NCBI GenBank assembly: GCA_947477745.1
Contig: CANJUF010000004.1
Span: 79,295 to 143,294 of the forward strand
Length of the DNA stretch: 64,000 nucleotides
DNA from: Sphingomonadaceae bacterium
GTDB lineage: Bacteria > Pseudomonadota > Alphaproteobacteria > Sphingomonadales > Sphingomonadaceae
Direction of reading: 5' to 3'
Within the stretch, counting starts at the first letter, position 1. Every line of letters begins with the position of its first letter. The notes under the pieces are model-generated. The model was given only the letters and a program-made list of their open reading frames with translations, was not told the DNA's origin and ran no database searches. Shown here one piece after another: positions 30,240 to 38,322 of the stretch. A program made the position numbers and the translations under genes.

Positions 30240-30841
30240 TCGGCGGCTTCCGCCTGTACTGGATCCGGGTGCAGTTCGTCCCACCTTTTACCGATCTGCG
30301 CCGGATCATAGCCGATCACCGGCGGCGCATCGCCCAGGATGTCGAGCGTGTGCATGAAACGGTGAATGCCGATCATGCCGCCGCAGGTCGTTCCCAGCTC
30401 GATGATTTCGGCGGTTGTGAAATGCGCGGCGAGCCGGCGGTACATGTCATCGTCGATGCTCCAGTGGTCGGTGGCGAGCCGGTCGAGGAATTCGAGCGCA
30501 AGCTTCTCGCGTTCGGTAACGCCTTCGATCATCGCCGGACTGGCGAGGCAAGCCGCGTCCTCGTCAGTCACCCCGCCCGCCTTGCGCGAACGCATGCACG
30601 GCCCGCAGCCGCCAAGCTGCGCGCTGCGAATGCGCAGGAATTCAAGCAATCTTCCGCCAAGCAGATGCGTGGGATAATTGGGATGACGGTCACCGTCGTC
30701 GGGCACCTTGTCATGCCAGGCATAAGCGGTGATCTGGCCGGGCAGGACATTGGTGGTTGCCCCGCTTGCCTGCCCCTCGATCAGCCGCTGGCGTTCGGCT
30801 TCGGGCAGCTCGTCCCACGGAATGGGCGCAACACGCGGCAT
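30236..30841 (-). CDS. Carboxymuconolactone decarboxylase family protein
   Basis: A 201-residue AhpD-like protein. LEFLRIRSAQLGGCGPCMRSRKAGG carries a redox CxxC motif (Cys-Gly-Pro-Cys), and the AHFTTAEIIELGTTCGGMIGIHRF segment ends the domain. Members act in peroxide reduction or aromatic ring-cleavage steps; this one's substrate is unknown. First gene of a two-gene unit with the epoxide hydrolase. Confidence 0.87.
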   Translation of the reverse strand: MPRVAPIPWDELPEAERQRLIEGQASGATTNVLPGQITAYAWHDKVPDDGDRHPNYPTHLLGGRLLEFLRIRSAQLGGCGPCMRSRKAGGVTDEDAACLASPAMIEGVTEREKLALEFLDRLATDHWSIDDDMYRRLAAHFTTAEIIELGTTCGGMIGIHRFMHTLDILGDAPPVIGYDPAQIGKRWDELHPDPVQAEAAE

Positions 30842-30931
30842 GGCATTCTCCCAGAATCGACCGGCTGTGCAGCCCCGGCGCGGTTATCATGCCTCTTTAC
30901 ATCGTCTTGTCCAATCCCCATAGGCTGGCCC

Positions 30932-30982
30932 ATGTCATTCCGGCTGGACCTAACCCTGCGACTTACCCGCCCCTGGGCGTGA
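30932..30982 (+). promoter_or_regulatory. Candidate leuA leader peptide (attenuator)
   Basis: A 16-codon frame, MSFRLDLTLRLTRPWA, lies 90 bases before leuA. Four of 16 codons are Leu, including the rare CTA and CTT in a GC-rich genome. The next 70 bases can form a stem of GTTCCC with GGGGAC enclosing GCGG/CCGC, but no strong T-run follows. This fits ribosome-mediated attenuation by leucine supply, or anti-termination. No pairing alternative was modelled. Confidence 0.5.
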
Positions 30983-31070
30983 TGCGGCGTGTCGTTCCCT
31001 TGCGGCGCGCACCGCTCAGGGGACTGGACAACCCGACCTTCGCAGCAAACCAAGCCGAGAATTAAATGTC

Positions 31071-32744
31071 ATGACCATGCTCAAAAACCCTTCGGTCAAG
31101 TACCGACCCTTCCCGCAGGTCGATCTGCCTGATCGCCAGTGGCCCAGCCGCACCATCACAGCACCGCCGCGCTGGCTTTCGACCGACCTGCGCGACGGCA
31201 ATCAGGCCCTGATCGATCCGATGGGCGCGGAAAAGAAGAACCGTTTCTTCGACCTGCTGGTCAAGCTGGGAATCAAGGAGATCGAGGTCGGCTTTCCCGC
31301 CGCTGGCGCGACCGAGTTCGATTTCATCCGCGGCCTAGTCGAATCGGGCCGTATTCCGGACGATGTCGCGATCCAGGGCCTCACCCAATCGCGGCAGGAC
31401 CTGATCGAGACCTCGTTCGAGGCGCTGGCCGGCGCGAAGAGCGCGATCGTCCACCTTTACAACGCGGTCTCGCCGCTATGGCGTCAAGTCGTGTTCGGCA
31501 TGGAAAAGCCAGAGATTCGCGGCATTGCCGAAGCCGGCGCGAAAGTGTTGCGCGACCAGGCAGCGAATTATCCGCAAACCCGGTGGCACTTCGAATATTC
31601 GCCCGAGACCTTCTCGACTGCCGAGCTCGATTTCTCGATCGAGTGCTGCGAGGCGGTGATGGCGATCCTTCAGCCTACCCCCGACAACCCGATCATCCTC
31701 AACCTGCCCGCAACGGTCGAGGCGGCGACTCCCAACATCTACGCCGACCAGATCGAGTATTTCTGCCGTAACCTGCCGAACCGTGAAAGCGCAGTGATTT
31801 CGCTTCACACGCACAACGACCGGGGCACCGGCGTCGCGGCGGCCGAGCTGGGCCTGATGGCGGGTGCGGACCGCATCGAAGGCTGCCTGTTCGGCAACGG
31901 CGAGCGCACCGGCAACTGCTGCCTCGTTACCGTCGCACTCAATATGTACACGCAGGGCATCGATCCCGGCCTCGATTTCTCCGACATCGACGAGGTCATC
32001 AAGACAGTCGAGTACTGCAATCAGCTACCCGTTCCCGAACGTCACCCTTATGGCGGCGAACTGGTGTTCACCGCCTTTTCGGGCAGCCACCAAGACGCAA
32101 TCAAGAAGGGCTTCGCCGCGCAGGAGCAGCGCAATGACGAGCTTTGGGCGGTGCCTTACCTTCCGATCGATCCGGCCGACCTTGGCCGCACGTACGAAGC
32201 GGTGATCCGGGTCAATTCGCAAAGCGGCAAGGGCGGCTTTGCCTGGGTTATCGAGCAGGACCAGGGCCTCAAGCTGCCCAAGCGGATGCAGGCCCACTTC
32301 TCGCGACATGTGCAGCAGCTTGCCGACGATCTCGGCCGCGAGCTGCAGGCGGATGACATCTGGCAGGTGTTCCAGCGGGTCTACCGGCTAGAAGGCGAAC
32401 AGCGCTTTCAGCTCGTCGAATACGAGGAAAAGCGCGCACCCGATCGCGCCCGTATCTTCGCCGGCAAGATCAGCGTCGACGGCAAGGAACAATCGGTTTC
32501 GGGACGCGGCAACGGCCTGATTTCGGCTATCCTTGCAGCGCTCGACGAAAGCTTCGGGGTCAAGCTCGACGTGCGCGACTATACCGAGCATGCGCTGGCG
32601 ACCGGCTCCGACGCCAAGGCGGCAGCCTATGTCGAATGCACGAGGCCTGACGGTTCAGTGGTCTGGGGCGTGGGCATCCATCCCGACGTGGCGACCGCCA
32701 GCGTGCGCGCCGTGCTCAGCGCGGCCAATGCGCTGGACGGCTGA
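31071..32744 (+). CDS. leuA: 2-isopropylmalate synthase
   Basis: Condenses 2-oxoisovalerate with acetyl-CoA in the first step of leucine synthesis; feedback-inhibited by leucine. The 557-residue protein is the longer type: RWLSTDLRDGNQALIDPMG, HTHNDRGTGVAAAELG (metal His pair), GCLFGNGERTGN, and a C-terminal regulatory domain (GNGLISAILAALDESFGVKLDVRDYTEHAL). The ATG at 31071 follows GAGA. Its final 118 bases overlap the 3' end of the opposing AHH gene. Confidence 0.95.
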   Translation: MTMLKNPSVKYRPFPQVDLPDRQWPSRTITAPPRWLSTDLRDGNQALIDPMGAEKKNRFFDLLVKLGIKEIEVGFPAAGATEFDFIRGLVESGRIPDDVAIQGLTQSRQDLIETSFEALAGAKSAIVHLYNAVSPLWRQVVFGMEKPEIRGIAEAGAKVLRDQAANYPQTRWHFEYSPETFSTAELDFSIECCEAVMAILQPTPDNPIILNLPATVEAATPNIYADQIEYFCRNLPNRESAVISLHTHNDRGTGVAAAELGLMAGADRIEGCLFGNGERTGNCCLVTVALNMYTQGIDPGLDFSDIDEVIKTVEYCNQLPVPERHPYGGELVFTAFSGSHQDAIKKGFAAQEQRNDELWAVPYLPIDPADLGRTYEAVIRVNSQSGKGGFAWVIEQDQGLKLPKRMQAHFSRHVQQLADDLGRELQADDIWQVFQRVYRLEGEQRFQLVEYEEKRAPDRARIFAGKISVDGKEQSVSGRGNGLISAILAALDESFGVKLDVRDYTEHALATGSDAKAAAYVECTRPDGSVVWGVGIHPDVATASVRAVLSAANALDG

Positions 32745-33304
32745 GCGACTGCTACCAGCGCCTCGCTGAACGGATCGCCCGGCAAGTCGGTCGCGCCCCA
32801 CAGCGCATCGGCCATGGCGTCGAGCTCGGAGAAATCGACCGCTCCTCCGCAGGGATCGCGGCGATTGAGCAGCAACCGCTTGCCGAGCGTCGCCAGCAGG
32901 CGTCGCCGAAGCGCGCCCTGAAGCAGCGCAAGCCGCATCAGCGCATCCTCGCCCGCTGACTGCGCATAACTGCCGCATCGCGCGCTCCAGTCGCGCTCGA
33001 TCTGGCCGACTCGCTCCATCACCACGGCGTTATAGTGGCGATGCGGCCCGCGGTGCAGCGGCAGGGCGGTCGCCAGCGCGCTCTCTTCGCGCGCGGGCAA
33101 CAGCATGCCGTTGATGCGGAAATCGTCGAAGCCGACGCGCCGCCGGTCGAGTCCGTCGATCATGCAGCGCAAGGGGCGGCTGGTCATGATCTGGAACGGC
33201 AGCAGGTGGTGGCGCTGCATCTGCGGGTCATAGCCGGGGCGATCCGAGCGATTGACCGACCGGAACGGGATCCGGGGACGCAGAAGCTTAGCGCCGCGCC
33301 TCAT
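32627..33304 (-). CDS. AHH-domain putative nuclease
   Basis: A 225-residue protein with the AHH signature of the HNH/endonuclease VII-like superfamily: QRHHLLPFQIM, then NGMLLPAREESALATALPLHRGPHRHYNAVV (His-rich core) in the first 100 residues. AHH domains were predicted as nuclease toxins. The last 40 or so residues are coded opposite the end of leuA and look unlike a conserved tail, so the original stop may have been lost. Its ATG overlaps the stop of the upstream gene (ATGA). Cytosolic: no signal peptide. Activity is not shown. Confidence 0.72.
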   Translation of the reverse strand: MRRGAKLLRPRIPFRSVNRSDRPGYDPQMQRHHLLPFQIMTSRPLRCMIDGLDRRRVGFDDFRINGMLLPAREESALATALPLHRGPHRHYNAVVMERVGQIERDWSARCGSYAQSAGEDALMRLALLQGALRRRLLATLGKRLLLNRRDPCGGAVDFSELDAMADALWGATDLPGDPFSEALVAVAQPSSALAALSTARTLAVATSGWMPTPQTTEPSGLVHST

Positions 33305-34044
33305 CCGTCGCGCTCGACCGTGACCAGCTTGCCGAAGTCTCCTGGCACGACGCGTAGCCGCTCACCGTCCAGACCCTCGAATTCGATCTCGCGGCGAAAC
33401 GGCCCATTGGCAACGACATAGTCGATGAAACGGACCGCGAGCTTGGCGGTGTCGGCCGCGCTTTCACCCTCGCGCCGCCCGACCAGCAGCTCCTGTCCGG
33501 AAAAGAAGGCCAGACCCTCGCTGCGCACGCCCTCGCTCGAATGCTCAAGTGCGGTGAGACCAAGCGCCGGGAACGGCCCGCCCGACAGCCAGCCAAGCGC
33601 TACGCGCGAGAAATACTGGGGCTCCATCCAGCTTTGCGCGGGATGCCAGCAGACCGCCTCGACCGCGAGCGGCAGGGCAATATGCCCGGCAAGCCCGAGC
33701 ATGGCCTGAACCACCGGGATCATCGCGTGGCCGCCGGAAAGGTGATGGCCGGGCAGAAGCGTGATCGCATCGAGGCCCTCGGCGATATCGCCGGGCGAAA
33801 GGCCGAAGCGGTGACTGCAGGGCGGCGGCGGAAGCGCTGTTGCGGGCGCCAGCCCGACGAGGTCGAAGGTCAGCCCGGATACGAGCAGTTCGAGCAGTCC
33901 CTCGCGGTCGTCGGGCGGACGGTAACTGACGTGGGCGGCTGCGCCGGCAATCTCCGACGCTTCGAGCAGGCGCGCGATCTCGTCCGCCGAAGGGCGCTTG
34001 CCCTTCGCGAACAACAGAGACAAATCGGCCTGGCTTGCGTCCAT
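33301..34044 (-). CDS. Hypothetical protein coupled to the AHH nuclease
   Basis: A 247-residue soluble protein. Conserved-looking blocks are LLPGHHLSGGHAMIPVVQAMLGLAGHIALP, AVCWHPAQSWMEPQYF and LGWLSGGPFPALGLTALEHSSEGV. This resembles DUF4261-type proteins, but I am not sure. It lies just upstream of, and overlaps, the AHH gene by ATGA. It could be a partner, an immunity factor or unrelated; no catalytic motif is recognised. The 125 bases upstream hold no gene. Confidence 0.55.
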   Translation of the reverse strand: MDASQADLSLLFAKGKRPSADEIARLLEASEIAGAAAHVSYRPPDDREGLLELLVSGLTFDLVGLAPATALPPPPCSHRFGLSPGDIAEGLDAITLLPGHHLSGGHAMIPVVQAMLGLAGHIALPLAVEAVCWHPAQSWMEPQYFSRVALGWLSGGPFPALGLTALEHSSEGVRSEGLAFFSGQELLVGRREGESAADTAKLAVRFIDYVVANGPFRREIEFEGLDGERLRVVPGDFGKLVTVERDG

Positions 34045-34169
34045 GCCTGCTTATGTTCCCCTTATGAAAGACGGCCAAACGCGGCCCATAATCAAGGTCC
34101 GTTGCAGGCAGCGCGCACGCGCATCAAGTGCACGGCGTGCAATTGCACCCACTTTGGACCAGTAATCTC

Positions 34170-34664
34170 CTAATAAATTCCCAACTCCAATCCCGTGCAA
34201 AGCGCGGCTCCAAGGTCCCGGCAGGCGCAAAGTGCCGTATTGTATACATTTTTCGGCGCGAGGATCGCCTCGGGCGTCTGTGCGGCCAAATTGACGATCA
34301 GCGGGTCGGCAACGCGCTTCAGCCGCCAGCCTTTAACGATCCTGTCGATCTGCGCCTGAGCGCCGGCGCCATCCGATCCGGCGGCGATCGCGGTTGCGTA
34401 GGCGCGGCCCTCGATCCGGCCGAGCAGCGGATAATAGCACCGGTCGAACATCTCCTTCATCATGCCCGACATCGAGGCGAGATTTTCCGGACAGACGAAC
34501 AGGTATGCCCCGGCATCGAGCAGGTCCTGCGGAATAACGTCTGCGGCTGCGATAAGCCGCGCGCCGTCACCCCCGCCTTCCTTCGCGGCGGCCGCCATCG
34601 CCTGCGCCGCTCCGGTCCTGCTGTGCCAGATGATCGCCAGCGTGATCGTGCCTCTCCCATGCAA
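34170..34664 (-). CDS. Flavodoxin family protein
   Basis: A 164-residue flavodoxin-fold protein; IIWHSRTGAAQAMAAAA is the FMN phosphate loop, YLFVCPENLASMSGMMKEMFDRCYYPL the second flavin-contact region. Likely an electron carrier or quinone/FMN reductase. The start is awkward: a TTG at 34664 has no clear ribosome site, and a GGGAGAGG lies just inside it, so translation may begin a few codons later at a non-ATG codon. A 25-base inverted repeat lies 55 bases upstream. Confidence 0.82.
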   Translation of the reverse strand: MHGRGTITLAIIWHSRTGAAQAMAAAAKEGGGDGARLIAAADVIPQDLLDAGAYLFVCPENLASMSGMMKEMFDRCYYPLLGRIEGRAYATAIAAGSDGAGAQAQIDRIVKGWRLKRVADPLIVNLAAQTPEAILAPKNVYNTALCACRDLGAALCTGLELGIY

Positions 34665-34718
34665 GATATCAGCGACCAGCCCCCCGCGCGCATGTTGATA
34701 TCTTCGTTCTCGATTAGG

Positions 34719-34743
34719 AATTTACACGAGCCATGTGTAAATT
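34719..34743. promoter_or_regulatory. Perfect inverted repeat between flavodoxin gene and recJ
   Basis: AATTTACAC at 34719-34727 and GTGTAAATT at 34735-34743 are perfect complements with a 7-base spacer, strikingly AT-rich for this genome. It lies 55 bp before the flavodoxin start and 11 bp before the recJ ATG. It may be an operator for an unlinked dimeric repressor; in the recJ message it would form a hairpin over the ribosome site. Confidence 0.6.
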
Positions 34744-34754
34744 AACATATTGCA

Positions 34755-36542
34755 ATGACGACAGGTGCAGCATCCACGGCATGGGTTGAACAATCGCTTG
34801 GCGGCACCACGTGGCGCTGGCGCGGCGGAAACATGGCGCTCGATGGATCGCCGCTCGGCCTTGAAAACGACCTGGTCGCCCAGTTGCTGCTCGCCCGAGG
34901 AATCGCGCCAGACGATCTCGATGCGCACCGCACCCCCTCGCTGCGCAATTTCCTGCCTGACCCTTCCGAGTTCCGCGACATGGACGCAGCCGCCGAACGG
35001 CTGGCACAGGCGATCCTGATCGGCGAGACGATCACGGTCTACGGAGATTATGACGTCGACGGCGCGACCAGCGCCGCGTTGCTGCTGCGCTTGATCGAGA
35101 TGCTTGGCCACAAGGCGGGGTACTATATCCCCGACCGGCTGCTCGAAGGCTACGGCCCCTCGGGCGAAGCGCTGGTCCGGCTTGGCCGCGAAGGCTCGAG
35201 CCTTGTCGTCACGGTCGATTGCGGCGCGATGGCGCACGAGGCGCTTACCATGGCGCGCGATGCGGGCGTCGATGTCGTGGTGGTCGATCACCACAAGTGT
35301 TCGCCCGAGCTGCCGCCAGCCGCTGCCCTCGTTAATCCCAACCGGCTCGACGAAGGCGAGATTGCCGCCGGGCACGGCCATCTCGCCGCAGTCGGGGTCG
35401 CGTTCCTGCTCGCCGTGGCCACGGTGCGCACGCTGCGACTGCGCGGCTTCTTCGAAGGCCGCAAGGAGCCCGATCTGTTCGCGTTGCTCGATCTCGTCGC
35501 CTTGGGCACCGTTGCCGACGTTGCCGCGCTCAAGGGCCTCAACCGGGCGATGGTGGCTCAGGGCCTCAAGGTCATGGCCCGGCGAGAGAACATCGGCATG
35601 GCCGCGCTGATCGACGTGAGCCGGCTGAGCCGCGCGCCCAGTTGCAGCGATCTCGGCTTCGCGCTCGGTCCGCGCATCAATGCGGGAGGCCGGGTCGGCG
35701 AATCGACGCTCGGCGTGCGCCTCCTGACCACGCATGACCCCGATGAGGCGCGGGCCATCGCGCAGCAACTCTCGCAGCTCAACGAGGAACGCCGCGCCAT
35801 CGAGGCAGAGGTGCAGGAATCCGCCGAAGCGCAGATCGCGGGCCAGCACAACCGCGCGGTCATGGTGCTCGCTGGGCGCGGCTGGCACCCCGGCATCATC
35901 GGCATCGTCGCCGGGCGGATCAAGGAGAAGACCGGCAAGCCGGCGATCGTCATCGCGCTCGACGACGGCGGCTCCGGCATGGCCAAGGGATCGGGCCGCT
36001 CTATTGCCGGGGTCGATCTCGGCGCTGCGATCATCGCCGCGCGCGAACATGGCCTGCTGGTTGCAGGCGGCGGGCATGCCATGGCCGCTGGCCTCACCAT
36101 CGAGCATGCACGGGTCGATGCGCTGGGAGAATGGCTCGATGAACGGCTCGGCCGCGATGTGGCCGCAGCGAGCGCCAGCAAGGCGCTGCTGCTCGATCTC
36201 GCGCTGGCGCCCCGCGGCCTGACACCCGACCTTGTCGAGACGCTGGAGCAGGCAGGCCCCTATGGCATGGGCTGGCCGGGGCCGCGCGTCGCGGTCGGGC
36301 CGGTGCGCGCGCTCAAGGCGGACATTGTCGGCAAGGATCACGTCCGCCTGATCGTCGCCGGAGCGGACGGCGCGCGCTTCAAGGCGATCGCTTTCCGTGC
36401 CGCCGAAAGCGATATGGGGCAGACGCTGCTTCACGGCGCGCGCGATCGCTGGCTGTGGCTGGCCGGCCGCGCCAAGATCGATGACTGGGGCAGCGTGCCT
36501 TCGGCCGAGCTGCACATCGAGGACGCGGCCTGGGCGCGCTGA
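34755..36542 (+). CDS. recJ: Single-stranded-DNA-specific exonuclease RecJ
   Basis: A 595-residue 5'-3' exonuclease of DHH family, working in recombination and mismatch repair. Motifs: ITVYGDYDVDGATSAALLLR (residues 95-115), VTVDCGAMAHEAL, VVVVDHHKCSPELPPAAALVNP (DHH), and in the DHHA1 domain GRGWHPGIIGIVAGRIKE and GSGRSIAGVDLGAAI, AGGGHAMAAGLT. Normal length. Start ATG at 34755. Confidence 0.95.
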   Translation: MTTGAASTAWVEQSLGGTTWRWRGGNMALDGSPLGLENDLVAQLLLARGIAPDDLDAHRTPSLRNFLPDPSEFRDMDAAAERLAQAILIGETITVYGDYDVDGATSAALLLRLIEMLGHKAGYYIPDRLLEGYGPSGEALVRLGREGSSLVVTVDCGAMAHEALTMARDAGVDVVVVDHHKCSPELPPAAALVNPNRLDEGEIAAGHGHLAAVGVAFLLAVATVRTLRLRGFFEGRKEPDLFALLDLVALGTVADVAALKGLNRAMVAQGLKVMARRENIGMAALIDVSRLSRAPSCSDLGFALGPRINAGGRVGESTLGVRLLTTHDPDEARAIAQQLSQLNEERRAIEAEVQESAEAQIAGQHNRAVMVLAGRGWHPGIIGIVAGRIKEKTGKPAIVIALDDGGSGMAKGSGRSIAGVDLGAAIIAAREHGLLVAGGGHAMAAGLTIEHARVDALGEWLDERLGRDVAAASASKALLLDLALAPRGLTPDLVETLEQAGPYGMGWPGPRVAVGPVRALKADIVGKDHVRLIVAGADGARFKAIAFRAAESDMGQTLLHGARDRWLWLAGRAKIDDWGSVPSAELHIEDAAWAR

Positions 36543-36621
36543 TTGCCGGGTCCGCGCGCGGGACTTGACCGTTCGGCGCGCGCCTTCTAAGTGCGCCCCC
36601 TGCCTTCGCCAATAGTGGCAT

Positions 36622-36696
36622 GGCCCCTTCGTCTAGCGGTTAGGACGCGGCCCTTTCACGGCTGAAACACGGGTTCGATTCCCGTAGGGGTCACCA
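36622..36696 (+). tRNA. tRNA-Glu (TTC)
   Basis: A 75-base tRNA with acceptor pairing GGCCCCT/AGGGGTC, the anticodon loop CTTTCAC (TTC at 36655-36657), T-loop GGGTTCGATTCCC and encoded CCA. It reads GAA codons. It differs from the next copy in one base only, the wobble position. Confidence 0.97.
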
Positions 36697-36722
36697 GGCT
36701 TGGCTGGCATGCATGGCTTTAT

Positions 36723-36797
36723 GGCCCCTTCGTCTAGCGGTTAGGACGCGGCCCTCTCACGGCTGAAACACGGGTTCGATTCCCGTAGGGGTCACCA
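36723..36797 (+). tRNA. tRNA-Glu (CTC)
   Basis: Identical to the preceding tRNA-Glu apart from C for T at the wobble position: anticodon CTC at 36756-36758, reading GAG. Encoded CCA. It ends 4 bases before the stop of the opposing PhyH gene. The pair probably arose by tandem duplication and a single change. Confidence 0.97.
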
Positions 36798-36801
36798 GTC
36801 T

Positions 36802-37683
36802 TCATCCAGCATCCTCGGGCCAAATAACCGGGCAGTCCGGATGGTCGAGCGCGTCGCCTTCCTGCAATTGCGCATGATGAGCCTTGGGCGGCACGCCCTT
36901 GCGCGCGTGAAAGCGCGCGTCATCGCCGCAATAGCGCACCGAAATCGCGCGGCGGCGCGTTGCCGAAGAGGTATTTCCGCCCGCGCCGTGGATTGTGCGG
37001 GCATGGTGGACGGTCACGTCTCCCGGCTCCATGTCGAAGCTCACCACCTCGCTGCTGCGCTCGCTCTTGTGGAAATCCGGCACAGCCTCGCCCTCGGTGC
37101 CCGGCATGAGCAGGTCGGAGGTGAAGAAGTTGGGGCGATACTTCTTCTTCCACAGCTGACTGCCCGGAATGAACCGCAATGCGCCGGTCTCGGCTCGCAC
37201 CGGGTCGAGCGGCACCCAGGTCGTGCAGACCTGATGGCCTTCGACGTGGAAGTACGACATGTCCTGATGGAACGCAGTCTTTTCAAGAGCTCCGGGTTCC
37301 TTCACCAGCACGCTGTCCTCGTAGAGATTGAGCTTTTGCGCCTTGAGCAGCGCGGCGACCAGCCCCGGCAGCGGCGAGGCTTGCGCGAAAGCGGCAAAAT
37401 CGGCGCTGCCCTTCCAGTGATCGAGCCCGCTGTAGAAGCGGCCGCGCCGCTCCCCCGCATCGAGCATGACAGCGGCGCCTGCCTGCTGCGCGACGCTGGC
37501 GCCGAATTCGGTGTAGTCGAGACACTCGGGAGAAGCGAGCCAGCCATCAACCGCAGCCCGCATCCGCTCGATCCAGTCGCGAGAGATGACCTGCCGCAGG
37601 CAGACAAAACCCTCTCGCCAGAAGGTCTCAATCTCGTCCTGCGTCACTTGACGGTTGGAAATTTCTGCTCTCGCCAAGCTCAT
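36802..37683 (-). CDS. Phytanoyl-CoA dioxygenase family protein
   Basis: A 293-residue Fe(II)/2-oxoglutarate oxygenase (PhyH fold). The metal triad is seen as HQD in KTAFHQDMSYFHVEG (about residue 140) and a later His in VHHARTIHGAGGNTS, with the oxoglutarate Arg in RRRAISVRY. Hydroxylates an unknown substrate. The ATG has GGAGGG before it and overlaps the stop of the upstream P-loop protein (ATGA), so the two are co-expressed. Confidence 0.9.
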   Translation of the reverse strand: MSLARAEISNRQVTQDEIETFWREGFVCLRQVISRDWIERMRAAVDGWLASPECLDYTEFGASVAQQAGAAVMLDAGERRGRFYSGLDHWKGSADFAAFAQASPLPGLVAALLKAQKLNLYEDSVLVKEPGALEKTAFHQDMSYFHVEGHQVCTTWVPLDPVRAETGALRFIPGSQLWKKKYRPNFFTSDLLMPGTEGEAVPDFHKSERSSEVVSFDMEPGDVTVHHARTIHGAGGNTSSATRRRAISVRYCGDDARFHARKGVPPKAHHAQLQEGDALDHPDCPVIWPEDAG

Positions 37684-38318
37684 CCCTCCGCAAGGGCAAT
37701 TTGCCTGTAAGGCAGGCCATTGCCATTTTTTCCGCCGCGCAAAAGCCAGTTGCCCAGGCTGGCATCACTGGCAACTTTGTACCAGATGCCCATCACGCGG
37801 CGATAGAGAGCGGGCCCGTGGCCGCCCATGATTATCTGGTCCTTGTGCTGAATGGTAGTGATGTCCGTATCGTCGACCTCGGCCATCCGTGCGCCCCATC
37901 GGCTGCGCAAGACCAGAAAATCTGGATATAGTGTTGCCACAGCCCGCTGCGGGTACGGCGCACAGAATGGGCCCGCAAAGAACGCCTCGAACGAGCCGCG
38001 TATTGCTTCATCGGTGAAGTCGCTCATCGCGTTAGGCTGTATATCGTTCAGCAGGTGCAGGAGCAGGTCCATGTGATAGACCGCGTGCCGCGGCTTTGGC
38101 TCGATCCGCGCGAATGCCTCCTCGTCCACATAGTGAAGCCACATGCGGCCGCGCAATTTTTCCTCGGTCGGAACAAATTGCCCCATCACCTTGGGAGGGA
38201 GAGAACTTTGAAAATCGCGATCGAACGGCGGAGGGAACAGGCGGATTCCCTTTCTGGAGGAAAGCTGGAGCGCGGTCGTCTTTCCCGACGCCGGATAACC
38301 CGCGACGACAAAGAGCAT
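37680..38318 (-). CDS. P-loop NTPase, predicted kinase-like
   Basis: A 212-residue cytosolic protein with Walker A LFVVAGYPASGKTTAL at the start and a DMLLH/GGHGPALYRR body. No catalytic acid is obvious; Trp- and Tyr-rich. The pattern is of small AAA-type kinases acting on metabolites. It overlaps the PhyH gene by ATGA and lies just after the thioesterase gene (4-base gap), so the three form one leftward unit. ATG 38318 was chosen because the P-loop follows directly. Confidence 0.7.
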   Translation of the reverse strand: MLFVVAGYPASGKTTALQLSSRKGIRLFPPPFDRDFQSSLPPKVMGQFVPTEEKLRGRMWLHYVDEEAFARIEPKPRHAVYHMDLLLHLLNDIQPNAMSDFTDEAIRGSFEAFFAGPFCAPYPQRAVATLYPDFLVLRSRWGARMAEVDDTDITTIQHKDQIIMGGHGPALYRRVMGIWYKVASDASLGNWLLRGGKNGNGLPYRQIALAEG

Positions 38319-38322
38319 CGGT

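Noticed and set aside
31071..31140. A riboswitch ahead of leuA
   Set aside because: No recognised aptamer fold; a leader peptide explains the region better.
34050..34065. GTTC followed by a near match at the 5' side of the DUF4261-like gene, considered as a third LexA box
   Set aside because: The second half reads GAAA, not GTTC or GAAC, so it fails the motif.
34126..34154. Palindrome GTGCAATTGCAC with outer AAGTG/CACTT after the flavodoxin gene
   Set aside because: Could be a terminator but there is no T-run and the stem is short; left unassigned.
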